In this document: piece by piece, positions 9,630-17,789 of the stretch
How positions within the stretch are numbered: the first letter of the stretch is position 1
Layout of the letters: each line of letters opens with the position of its first letter
Assembly: GCF_900112265.1 (NCBI RefSeq)
Contig: NZ_FOLO01000002.1
Span: 56,205-120,204 of the forward strand
Direction: 5' to 3'
DNA: 64,000 nucleotides
Source: Pseudoalteromonas denitrificans DSM 6059
Lineage (GTDB): Bacteria > Pseudomonadota > Gammaproteobacteria > Enterobacterales > Alteromonadaceae
Notes under the pieces: generated by a model
The model's database searches: none
Seen by the model: only the letters and a program-made list of their open reading frames with translations
Told to the model about the DNA's origin: nothing
Position numbers and translations under genes: made by a program

Positions 9630-10322
9630 TTATTTACCTTGCTTCGCTTTGATTCGCGCTAAGATATCGCTATTTTTTGTATTGCTACCACCAATGCCTG
9701 CATCGGCCATTTTGGCTTTAAGGTCATCGCCATTTGTAGCTGATTCTAATTGTTTTGCAGCAGATAGCTCATCTTGTCTATCCTGTTGTCTTTGCTTGAT
9801 GCGATCAAGTGATGCGCGAGCTGAAGTCATCGAGGATTCATTCGTATTTAGTGTGCTGTTTACTGCCATAGTCGCTTTTTGCACACTTTCTGTGGTTTTA
9901 ACCATAGTTAATTGACGCTGATTTTCCTTAATGGTTTTTTCAGCTTCTTTAACTTGTTGTTTCAATGCCACAATATGATTCGTGAAACCTGATAAAACTT
10001 GTTCTTGCTCTGCTTTTTCAGTTTCAAAGTCACCAATTTTCTCTGCAATTTCAATTGCTAATGTTTCATTATCTTGACTAAGTGCTTGGCCTGCATAATC
10101 TTCATGCTCGCTAATGCTTGAATTTAAAGCACTTACTTTACGTTTACATTGCATTTCTTTTGCCATTACTTCAGTTAAGCTTTTTTTCGCTTTTTGTAAT
10201 GCGCTTTGTGCGTCGGCAATTTCTTGTTCAAAAATACGTATGCCATTTGCATCTACAATTGATTCACCAACTTCTCTAGCGCCACCACGTACTGCTGTAA
10301 ATAACTTTTTAAGTATGCTCAT
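9630..10322 (-). CDS. PspA/IM30 family membrane-associated protein (YjfJ-like)
   Basis: 230 aa, nearly all alpha-helical coiled coil. It opens with the basic, amphipathic 'MSILKKLFTAVRGGAREVGESIVD', characteristic of PspA/IM30/Vipp1, followed by heptads to residue ~190. The C-terminal tail is short (IGGSNTKNSDILARIKAK). Family members polymerise on stressed inner membranes and remodel them, related to ESCRT-III. The gene follows DUF2170 by 23 nt, the same pair as yjfI-yjfJ. An imperfect hairpin with a T-rich 3' side follows the stop (9587-9616 on the plus strand), so expression may drop after this gene. No PspF or PspB/C partners are seen in the window. Confidence 0.9.
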   Translation of the reverse strand: MSILKKLFTAVRGGAREVGESIVDANGIRIFEQEIADAQSALQKAKKSLTEVMAKEMQCKRKVSALNSSISEHEDYAGQALSQDNETLAIEIAEKIGDFETEKAEQEQVLSGFTNHIVALKQQVKEAEKTIKENQRQLTMVKTTESVQKATMAVNSTLNTNESSMTSARASLDRIKQRQQDRQDELSAAKQLESATNGDDLKAKMADAGIGGSNTKNSDILARIKAKQGK

Positions 10323-10345
10323 AATATTTCTCCTGGCCTAAACCA

Positions 10346-10759
10346 TTATTCATTTAAGTAAGCTGTGACAGCATCTAATGAATCAATTGCGTTGTCAGCT
10401 AATGTTACTAATTCGTGGCTAATATCATCAAAAGATGAGTTAACCGATAAAGCGCCAAAAATGGCATATCTATCATCAACTTTTGCAAATGCACTTAATG
10501 GAATTGGTACATTTAATCTCAGTAATGCTTCGTTAAGTTCATCTTTTAACTCTGCTTTTATTTCAGCTTCACAAAACAAGTAGCTAATACACAGTAATTG
10601 CTCGTCAGTTTGTGTAACAAATATCGGTAACTCATCATTACCATCAACTATTACCTGAAGGACTTCCTGGTCTTTATCACCTGCAATTAGAAAAGACTCA
10701 AAGCTGACGCCTTCCGCTTCAAAACTTGCTAACTTGATTGAAAGTTCATTTAATTCCAT
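10346..10759 (-). CDS. DUF2170 family protein (YjfI-like)
   Basis: 137 aa with the start at 10759 (MELNELSIKL), preceded by AAAGGAA 7 nt upstream. An in-frame ATG at 10786 would add nine residues, but that codon lies inside a regulatory palindrome (10782-10794). Small, acidic and soluble, it matches the DUF2170 pattern, with a conserved 'LPIFVTQTDEQLLC' strand region and a helical C-terminus. Function unknown; in E. coli yjfI precedes the PspA-like yjfJ. The two identical palindromes upstream suggest it is the first gene of an internally promoted, regulated segment. Confidence 0.85.
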   Translation of the reverse strand: MELNELSIKLASFEAEGVSFESFLIAGDKDQEVLQVIVDGNDELPIFVTQTDEQLLCISYLFCEAEIKAELKDELNEALLRLNVPIPLSAFAKVDDRYAIFGALSVNSSFDDISHELVTLADNAIDSLDAVTAYLNE

Positions 10760-10781
10760 CTTCTGTTCCTTTGCTTGTTTT

Positions 10782-10794
10782 GACATATTATGTC
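10782..10794. promoter_or_regulatory. Palindrome GACATATTATGTC, copy 1
   Basis: Perfect 13-bp palindrome upstream of the DUF2170-pspA segment; identical to copy 2, centres 34 bp apart. Likely operator of an unidentified regulator. Confidence 0.62.
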
Positions 10795-10815
10795 TGAGTT
10801 AAGAATTACACTTGC

Positions 10816-10828
10816 GACATATTATGTC
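10816..10828. promoter_or_regulatory. Palindrome GACATATTATGTC, copy 2
   Basis: Identical to copy 1. On the minus strand it includes TTGACA, a consensus -35 box, suggesting that an internal sigma-70 promoter is overlapped by the operator. Confidence 0.62.
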
Positions 10829-10849
10829 AACAACCAAGTGCAAAATATT

Positions 10850-12586
10850 TTAATTTTTATACAACTCTGATTCACTTTGCCAGGCTTTACTGTGGTAATC
10901 ATAAAGAACACCTGAACCAAGTCTATTGATTTCAATAGATTTTACTTCTTTAAAAAAGTTTCTTGGAAATACAAATGAAGCCAAAATATATTCTTTGCTT
11001 AGCCATTGTGATTCAACAGGTAATTGCGGTAATTTTGCAATGCGTTGGCTGGCACTTTGACCTGAACGTGTCGCTATGGTCCAACCCCATTGACCAAATG
11101 AAGGGATATTTTGCTGATATTGCTCAACATGCATAAACCCAGCGTATTTAACCGTTTTAGCTATGCTTAAAAAGGCGCTTTGTGCATGGTAAGGGGATGT
11201 TGATTGAATGGCTAATGCACCATCTGGTGCTAATATTTGACGTATCTGATTATAGAAATAATCACTGTAGAGTTTATTTAAATCAGGATGGTTTGGATCG
11301 GGTAAATCTATGATAATAGTATCAAATTGCTTGCCTTGGTCTAGCAGCTTTTCAACTTCTAAAAATGCATCTGTAGGCGTGATATTTGCTCTAGAGTCTT
11401 GCATTGCATTGTGATTAAGCTTTGTAACCCTTTGTTTTATATAATCAGGGATATTAAACTTTTCACTTGAATGCTGTGTGCTTTTTAAGCCAAACAAGGT
11501 TAATAGTTGAGCATCCAAGTCAACTAAAGTTACTGATTTAACCGGCCACTTTAGAGTATCTCTGAGTGCTAAACCATCGCCACCGCCTATGATTAATACA
11601 TTGTCATGGCGGTTTGATGCTGCCATTGCGGGGTAGACTAACATTGAATGGTAAAGTTGTTCGTCGGCACTGGAAAACTGCAATCGTCCATTTAAATATA
11701 GATCTGTTACAGGTTCACTTTGATTTTTTAAAAAGCGCTCTGTGAGCACTAAATGTTGATATTTTGTTGATTGTGAATAAATCACTTTATCTTTATAAAG
11801 TACACTGCTTAAATCTTTCATCCATGTAGTGCCCATTATTAGCAGTACAGTAAATAAGCCTAATAATAAAATGTGGCAGCTAAAAAGAGATTTAGCATAA
11901 CGTATATGTTTATGGTATTTCGATAAAAAAACAAGCCCTGCAATAATATTGAATAAAGCAGTCCATGCTGCAGCCTGCATTATGGGCATTGATAACATGA
12001 TTGTCACCCAAATTGCAGCACCAATGCCTGCGCCTATGTAATCAGCACCATAAATAGTACCCGCATTATTTTCTAAAAATCGCCCGTAAACTTGTTGACG
12101 TACTCTGGCAATAAGAGGGATTTCCATGCCAATTAATATACCTAATATCAAACCAAAGATATAAGGCATAAATTGCGCTATATCTTGAAGTTGCTCAAAC
12201 ATATAACCATCAAGCAAAACATTAGGTGGTAAATTAAAGGTTTCAGATAATGTATGAGGTAAGGTATAACTAATAGCGATAAGACCTGCAATAAACAAAA
12301 TGCAGCTCATGCCTAAAAGAGCGATTAGAACTTCTAACCAAGCAAAAGCAGTAAATGCATCTTTAAACCATCTAGCTAAAAAGGCGCCTATGCCCATGGC
12401 AACTATCATAGTTCCTATCATGGCATATATGGCACTTTCTACAGAGCCTAAAATACGTCCTGCATAATGTGATAATAAATATTCGTAGATAAGCCCACAC
12501 CCCGCTAATATCGCCATTACGGCAATGAGTAGGGTATCGTGAAACCATAAAGTTTGTTTTTGATTGTTAAGTGATTGTGTATTCAA
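10850..12586 (-). CDS. Membrane-embedded polyamine aminopropyltransferase (spermidine synthase-like)
   Basis: 578 aa. Residues ~15-265 contain about seven hydrophobic helices. The C-terminal half is a spermidine-synthase-type Rossmann domain with the nucleotide-binding motif LIIGGGDGLALRDTL (~residue 330) and acidic VDLDAQLL, followed by IIDLPDPNHPDL, the usual catalytic/decarboxylated-SAM loop. Such fusions carry an aminopropyltransferase fold on a membrane domain; the acceptor is not known. The position among yjf-type genes agrees with published comparative genomics linking these operons to polyamine chemistry. No ATP-grasp YjfC gene is visible here; it might lie left of the window. A 16-bp inverted repeat sits immediately upstream, and the ribosome site is weak. 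Confidence 0.88.
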   Translation of the reverse strand: MNTQSLNNQKQTLWFHDTLLIAVMAILAGCGLIYEYLLSHYAGRILGSVESAIYAMIGTMIVAMGIGAFLARWFKDAFTAFAWLEVLIALLGMSCILFIAGLIAISYTLPHTLSETFNLPPNVLLDGYMFEQLQDIAQFMPYIFGLILGILIGMEIPLIARVRQQVYGRFLENNAGTIYGADYIGAGIGAAIWVTIMLSMPIMQAAAWTALFNIIAGLVFLSKYHKHIRYAKSLFSCHILLLGLFTVLLIMGTTWMKDLSSVLYKDKVIYSQSTKYQHLVLTERFLKNQSEPVTDLYLNGRLQFSSADEQLYHSMLVYPAMAASNRHDNVLIIGGGDGLALRDTLKWPVKSVTLVDLDAQLLTLFGLKSTQHSSEKFNIPDYIKQRVTKLNHNAMQDSRANITPTDAFLEVEKLLDQGKQFDTIIIDLPDPNHPDLNKLYSDYFYNQIRQILAPDGALAIQSTSPYHAQSAFLSIAKTVKYAGFMHVEQYQQNIPSFGQWGWTIATRSGQSASQRIAKLPQLPVESQWLSKEYILASFVFPRNFFKEVKSIEINRLGSGVLYDYHSKAWQSESELYKN

Positions 12587-12603
12587 TTTTAAAAGAAGCT
12601 AGC

Positions 12604-12653
12604 TACAAGTTGTTAGATGTAATTTAAGTTTACTTCGCATCTAACAACTTGTA
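12604..12653 (-). repeat. 16-bp inverted repeat before the aminopropyltransferase gene
   Basis: TACAAGTTGTTAGATG and its exact complement CATCTAACAACTTGTA, 18 nt apart, in the 76-bp gap between the DUF350 and aminopropyltransferase genes. No T tract, so more likely an mRNA stem-loop (processing, stability or translational control) than a terminator. Confidence 0.65.
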
Positions 12654-12662
12654 TTTATACCT

Positions 12663-13553
12663 CTAACTCCCTAATAAAGTTGCCATAGTTAAGCCGATAG
12701 CAAATGATGTTGTTGCTGAAATAGCAGCAACCCCTACATTTTTTTGACGGTTTACTTCGTCTGAAATATCTGTGCCTGATAAGATTACTTTAATTGTGAT
12801 CAGGTGGAGCACTATAAACATGATTAAACTAAATAAAGCCGATGCAGCCCAATATACTAAGCTCATATTTAAATTATCAGCGCTATAGGGAGCGATACCC
12901 GTTGCGGCTGTAATTGCTAATCCACTGCCAATTAAAAAGCCAGCGTAACGTACACCTACTGCTAAATTATTATCTTTAATCGCTTGCTGTAAACAGTCAC
13001 CACTTTTATTCGTGCGTTTAAATAGTTGAACACGGTATTGACTCACTAATAACATGATTATATTACCAATTATAAATGCGGCAATCACAATAGGTAAACC
13101 ATGCCAGCCTTCGGTTAAAACCCAAATTAGAGCTGAACGGATTACAATTGCAACAGTTACGATATGCCCAAACTCAATCAATGCGGCAGTGACATTTCCT
13201 TGTACTATTTCTGAATGTAAATCTACTTTGCGCAGTGCAACTTTATCTTGAAAAAAGTGGCCTATTTTAATTAAAGCAATTCCAACTAAACCATAACCGG
13301 CCATTTGCAATGCTTCTTCTAACAAAGAATCTGCAAAAGTACCGCTCGTAATACCTGTTAAAACAATTGCTAAACCTGCTAATCCAGCCGCAAAACTTAA
13401 TCCAAAGGCAAAATTATCACGTTTGGTGATTTCATCATTTGCATGAAGGTTTGATACCCAGCCCTTAATTAATTTTAAACTTACAAATAAGGCGATAATG
13501 ACAATAAAGTCAATGGCGAGTGCTTGTGCCGTCCATAATGTTAATCCGTTCAT
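12663..13553 (-). CDS. DUF350 family polytopic membrane protein (YjfL-like, duplicated)
   Basis: 296 aa with about eight hydrophobic helices arranged as two DUF350-like repeats (residues ~5-150 and ~155-296). Each repeat ends with a small-residue-rich helix (SFAAGLAGLAIVLTGITSG and AISATTSFAIGLTMATLLGS). E. coli YjfL is a single-repeat relative. GGAGA lies 9 nt before the start. It is the second gene of the array, 57 nt after the lipoprotein gene. The role in the yjf pathway is unknown; a membrane transport or scaffold function is plausible only by context. Confidence 0.87.
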   Translation of the reverse strand: MNGLTLWTAQALAIDFIVIIALFVSLKLIKGWVSNLHANDEITKRDNFAFGLSFAAGLAGLAIVLTGITSGTFADSLLEEALQMAGYGLVGIALIKIGHFFQDKVALRKVDLHSEIVQGNVTAALIEFGHIVTVAIVIRSALIWVLTEGWHGLPIVIAAFIIGNIIMLLVSQYRVQLFKRTNKSGDCLQQAIKDNNLAVGVRYAGFLIGSGLAITAATGIAPYSADNLNMSLVYWAASALFSLIMFIVLHLITIKVILSGTDISDEVNRQKNVGVAAISATTSFAIGLTMATLLGS

Positions 13554-13610
13554 TTTGTATTCTCCAAAAAATTCTTTATTTAAACTCGTTGTAACCAGTA
13601 TTTTTATTTT

Positions 13611-14558
13611 TTACTTTCCGCGACTCACGCCTCGAGAGGTGCGACTTGAGCTATTTCGAACTGAGCCCGAACTTTTGGAATAGCTGCTTCTTGAGTAACT
13701 ACTTTTTACTGGTGTATAACTGCTGCGACTTAAACTTGATGCACCGGAACGCTTTTTCGCATATGGACTCGTAAACTGTTTACCTTGTCGTTTAAATGAT
13801 TGTTTTGTTCTTGTCTCAATTTTTTGCTGTGTTTTGTATTGTTTTTGGCTGGTATAACGAGAGCGGCCATAATCATTATAATAACTATAACGGCGTTTGC
13901 TGCTCCATCTATCATAGCTAATGCCACCTACAACATCGCCAAACATACGATACATACCATACCATTGCCAAAAACTGATGCCACTTGAATTAGTTTGCCA
14001 GTTTCCGTAATTTGGGTTTCCTACCATTTGACTGCCAGCACCAAAGTTATCACCTTTACTCGATGCATTTTCAGCTTGTTGGCTGATTGCACCTACCCGT
14101 CCCAAGTTGCCATCAGACATATCGGCCAATACGTTAATTGGATCTGTCAGTGCATCACCAAATAAGCTGAGTTTTGCAGCTTCTTTTATTTTAGCTAGTC
14201 GGTCTAATTGAATAAATGCATTGTCTAATGTGACAGGTTCATTTTTAATCTCATTAAGGCGTGTCGTTAAGCCTTTAAATAATGGTCCTTGTGTTGTTGC
14301 ATCTTGTGCAACCAGAGCGCTTATTTGAGATAGTTCAGGTTTTTTGGTTTGTAAGTAGCTATCGTATTCTTTTAGTAATTTTGCATTTCGGATATAACCG
14401 TTATCCAATGCTTTTTTTAAGCTTGAAATTTCTAATTCAGTAGATGTTACTTCTAACTGAACTGATTTCTGGACTTGTTCTTCTTTGGATTCACAACCTA
14501 GTAACAGCAGCGAAAAGCAAAAAATACTAAACAGCTTCCAGGCATTAAAATTCGACAT
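13611..14558 (-). CDS. Lipoprotein with a Ser/Arg/Tyr/Lys-rich tail, first gene of the array
   Basis: 315 aa. A lipoprotein signal ends at the lipobox LLLLGC (Cys ~22). The middle (~30-150) is helical. A short aromatic stretch (ISFWQWYGMYRMFGD, ~195-210) is followed by a low-complexity, highly basic C-terminus of repeated Ser-Tyr/Ser-Arg (~220-315). The tail has no clear fold and could bind anionic polymers or membranes. I do not recognise the family; the position is comparable to that of the lipoprotein YjfM in E. coli, but similarity is not evident. The mRNA for the array presumably starts in 14,559-14,717, where a 10-bp inverted repeat is seen. Confidence 0.75.
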   Translation of the reverse strand: MSNFNAWKLFSIFCFSLLLLGCESKEEQVQKSVQLEVTSTELEISSLKKALDNGYIRNAKLLKEYDSYLQTKKPELSQISALVAQDATTQGPLFKGLTTRLNEIKNEPVTLDNAFIQLDRLAKIKEAAKLSLFGDALTDPINVLADMSDGNLGRVGAISQQAENASSKGDNFGAGSQMVGNPNYGNWQTNSSGISFWQWYGMYRMFGDVVGGISYDRWSSKRRYSYYNDYGRSRYTSQKQYKTQQKIETRTKQSFKRQGKQFTSPYAKKRSGASSLSRSSYTPVKSSYSRSSYSKSSGSVRNSSSRTSRGVSRGK

Positions 14559-14621
14559 TCATTGTCACCTTTTATCAGCATTAATGTATAGATATTATTG
14601 AGTTGCTTTAGTTTTGCATAA

Positions 14622-14690
14622 CAGACGATTTAAACCAAGTTTTTTGTTTAGTGATAATGCGAGTCAAGACTTTAAAGCAAAAATCGTCTG
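14622..14690. repeat. 10-bp inverted repeat upstream of the envelope array
   Basis: CAGACGATTT (14622-14631) and AAATCGTCTG (14681-14690) lie 49 bp apart in the only gap before the eleven-gene array. Could be paired operator half-sites or a terminator for the efflux operon. Confidence 0.35.
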
Positions 14691-14717
14691 AAAATGGTAA
14701 TCCTAAAGTATGTGAAT

Positions 14718-17700
14718 TTACACTTTGATTGAGTCTGCGGCTATCGATTTGGTTAATAACAACTTTCTGGTCATCATTAATTTAAATGCAACAGGCACAA
14801 AATAAAAAGATAAAATAGTTGTTAGCGCTGTCCCACCTGCAATAGCAACGGCAAATGGAGGCCAAAACCCACCCCCAGCAAGTATGAGTGGCATAAATCC
14901 ACCCACGGTGGTGATTGTTGTTGAGGTAATGTGGCGTGAACTTTTCATAACAGCAGCGATTATTTTATCTTGATCTGTACCTGCGCGGGTAGCCCTTAGT
15001 TCTGATAAAATAACAATGGAAGCATTAATCGCTAAACCCATAAGCCCCAATAAAGCGATTATAACGGTAAACCCAAAAGGGAAACCTCCTAAATAAACAC
15101 TGAGTAAACCTAGCATGGCAGCTTGCGCAGCATTGACCATGATTAATAATGTCGTGGTAAATGAATTAAAGGAAACAACTAAAACCGTTAGCAATAGTAC
15201 GATTATTATACCGACGGAAGTTATCAGTTGACCTACTGCTTCATTACGTTTTTGTGACTCTCCGCCAATTTCAAGTCTATATCCTGGGGGAACTTTAAAG
15301 TCAGAATTTGCTAAAGTTTGCTGAAAATCATTTAATACAGTTTGGGGAATAATACCTGTCTTCAGATAACCTTCTATCACATTTACACGTTCACCATTTC
15401 TTCTTTCTATACTGCCACGAGACGGCTTTAAAGTGAGTTCCGTAAAGGTTTCAATGTTCAGAGCTTGGCTGCTTACAAAACTAGTTGAATTAAGAGCACT
15501 GGTTGAAGATCTATCGATATCGGCTACTCTGACACGTACAGGAATGGTCTCTGTATGTTCAATTATACTACCTGCAATAATGCCATGATATTGAGACTGT
15601 AATTGGTTTGCTAAAGCAGTCAAAGTTAAGCCACTTTGTTTTAATGCAATTTCATCGGCTTTCAACCAAAGTTTAGGGTTGCCCGACATTAAAGTCGATC
15701 TCGTTTGAATAACATTTGAGTGCGCAGTCAATAAAGTGCGTAATTCTAAACCTAATTGATTTAATGTGTCTAAATTAGGGCCGTAAATGCGCATCTCTAT
15801 TGGTGCATTGAAAGGTGGGCCCTGTTCTAATTTTCGAATAATAATTTGCGCTTGGGGAAAAGCTTTATCAAGTTCAGTTTGTAATTTAGGTATGAGCTTA
15901 TTGGCGGTTTCAAAATCAGGTGTTTTAACCATAGCTTGCGCATAATTGGTGGCACCTCTGCTTCTGGGTTTCATATTGTAATAAAAGCTGGGGAAATTAT
16001 TACCTACCATCCAGTCTAATTTTTCAATGCCATCAAATTTTCGGATATATTTATCAATTTCAAGCGTTGTTTGTTTGGTATTTGTTATGCTGCTACTTGG
16101 TGTTAGGCGTACTTCAATGTGAAACATGTCACGATCTGATGGTGGAAAAAACTGCTCCGTAAGCTGACCCGCACTTAAGAAACCTAATACAGGTAAAATA
16201 AAAACCAATAATAAGGTTTGTTTAGGGTTCATTAGAGTCCATTTTAGAGATGCCTGAAATTTACTTGTTAATTTGGGCAAACGTATGCCGCGACCCCAGA
16301 TTGTATTTCTTTCTTTTCCATTTATAAATTGCCCTGCAAATACAGCAATTAAAGTATGAGAAATTAAATAAGAGCCAATTAAAGCAAAAATAACGCTTAG
16401 CGCTATGCCCCCGACAAATTCCCCCGCAGGTCCTGGCATTAATACGATTGGTGCAAAAGCAAGAATAGTGGTTAAAGTTGAGCCTAATAAAGGCATCCAA
16501 AAATGAGAGACCGCAGTCTGCACAGCCTTTAATGGGCTATAACCTTGTTGACGATATCTTTGAATTGAGTCTGTCATTACAATGGCATTATCAACCATAA
16601 TACCCAGTGCAACAACCAAACCTGTGACTGACATTTGATGTATTGGTAAACCATAATATTGCATGGTTACTAAAGTAAATAATACTGTTAAAGGTAAGGC
16701 TGTGCCAACAATCAGTGCGGCTTTAAACCCTAAGGTAAGTAATAAAACAGATAAAATAATCACGAAGCCAACTAAAATATTGTTAACTAACTCACCTAAT
16801 CTATTTTCTGTATATTGTTTTTGATCAAAGATATTTTTTAATTGAACTTGCTCGGGTAATTTTTGTGAAAATAGTGCAATACTGGTATTTATTTTTTTTG
16901 AAAAATTGTCTATTCGTAATCCTGGTAACATACGAGCTGCAACATAGATGCCTTTTTTGCCATCAATTAAAGCAATGTCAAACTCAGGTTTTTTGATTGC
17001 TCTTTGTACTTTAGCTAAGTCGGATAACTGATATTGCGCACCTGTCTCATTACTGATCAAAGGAATTTTTTGTATTCTAGAAATAGAATCAAATGCGCCT
17101 GTTATTTCTAATTGTATTTGTGTGTGTTGATTTGTTAATGTACCAGCGGCAACTTTTGCATCGGCGCCTTGTAAAGCAAGGGCTATTTGTTGAATTGAAA
17201 TTTGCGATAGGGCAGCTTTTTGAGCATTAACTTCAACTAAAATCTCTTCTTCTGGTTTACCAAAAAAATGGACAATTTCAACACCACTGACATTACGTAA
17301 TGTGCTTTGCAATTCTTTTGCATAACGGCTTAAGGTGGTAAGCGGTAGTTCAGATGTTTTCCCCGTAAGTGCAAAAATGCGTGTATAGGCATAGCCTTTT
17401 TCATCATCTAATAATGGTGTGCTAGCTTGAGCGGGTAATTCTGATTGCACATCAGCCAATAAATCTCTTAACCTAGACCAAATAGGTAATGGGTTTTGTA
17501 CGTTATCATTTAATTCGATGCTTAAAACGGATATGCCTGGACGGGAAGTTGAAATGATAAGTTTAACTTCTTGTTGAGATTTTAACTTTTGTTCAAGCTT
17601 TTCACTCAATTGCGCCTCAATTCGTTCAGCACTGGCGCCCGGTAAAAAAGTGGTGACAGAAGCAAACCTGTTAGTGATTCTAGGGTCTTCAGTTATGGGT

Positions 17701-17789
17701 AAGCTCGAAATTGCAGCTAATCCGCTGACACACAATAACGCTATAATTAACGCTTGAAGGCGGCCATGTTCAAATAAGTATTTGATCAT
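14718..17789 (-). CDS. RND efflux transporter, inner-membrane subunit
   Basis: 1,023 aa, normal length for an AcrB/MMPL-type pump. It has one N-terminal helix, a large periplasmic porter domain (~40-330), helices TM2-6 with the GXXXD region (LVVALGIMVDNAIVMTD, ~390-410), a second periplasmic loop (~550-850) and TM8-12. The proton-relay Asp of TM4 is present in VDNAIV. The sequence is closest in style to the hydrophobic/amphiphilic-compound branch with a single fusion protein. The start overlaps the membrane-fusion-protein stop by 4 nt (ATGA). No outer-membrane channel gene is adjacent, so a TolC elsewhere is presumably used. Expression is likely controlled by the divergent TetR regulator. Confidence 0.95.
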   Translation of the reverse strand: MIKYLFEHGRLQALIIALLCVSGLAAISSLPITEDPRITNRFASVTTFLPGASAERIEAQLSEKLEQKLKSQQEVKLIISTSRPGISVLSIELNDNVQNPLPIWSRLRDLLADVQSELPAQASTPLLDDEKGYAYTRIFALTGKTSELPLTTLSRYAKELQSTLRNVSGVEIVHFFGKPEEEILVEVNAQKAALSQISIQQIALALQGADAKVAAGTLTNQHTQIQLEITGAFDSISRIQKIPLISNETGAQYQLSDLAKVQRAIKKPEFDIALIDGKKGIYVAARMLPGLRIDNFSKKINTSIALFSQKLPEQVQLKNIFDQKQYTENRLGELVNNILVGFVIILSVLLLTLGFKAALIVGTALPLTVLFTLVTMQYYGLPIHQMSVTGLVVALGIMVDNAIVMTDSIQRYRQQGYSPLKAVQTAVSHFWMPLLGSTLTTILAFAPIVLMPGPAGEFVGGIALSVIFALIGSYLISHTLIAVFAGQFINGKERNTIWGRGIRLPKLTSKFQASLKWTLMNPKQTLLLVFILPVLGFLSAGQLTEQFFPPSDRDMFHIEVRLTPSSSITNTKQTTLEIDKYIRKFDGIEKLDWMVGNNFPSFYYNMKPRSRGATNYAQAMVKTPDFETANKLIPKLQTELDKAFPQAQIIIRKLEQGPPFNAPIEMRIYGPNLDTLNQLGLELRTLLTAHSNVIQTRSTLMSGNPKLWLKADEIALKQSGLTLTALANQLQSQYHGIIAGSIIEHTETIPVRVRVADIDRSSTSALNSTSFVSSQALNIETFTELTLKPSRGSIERRNGERVNVIEGYLKTGIIPQTVLNDFQQTLANSDFKVPPGYRLEIGGESQKRNEAVGQLITSVGIIIVLLLTVLVVSFNSFTTTLLIMVNAAQAAMLGLLSVYLGGFPFGFTVIIALLGLMGLAINASIVILSELRATRAGTDQDKIIAAVMKSSRHITSTTITTVGGFMPLILAGGGFWPPFAVAIAGGTALTTILSFYFVPVAFKLMMTRKLLLTKSIAADSIKV

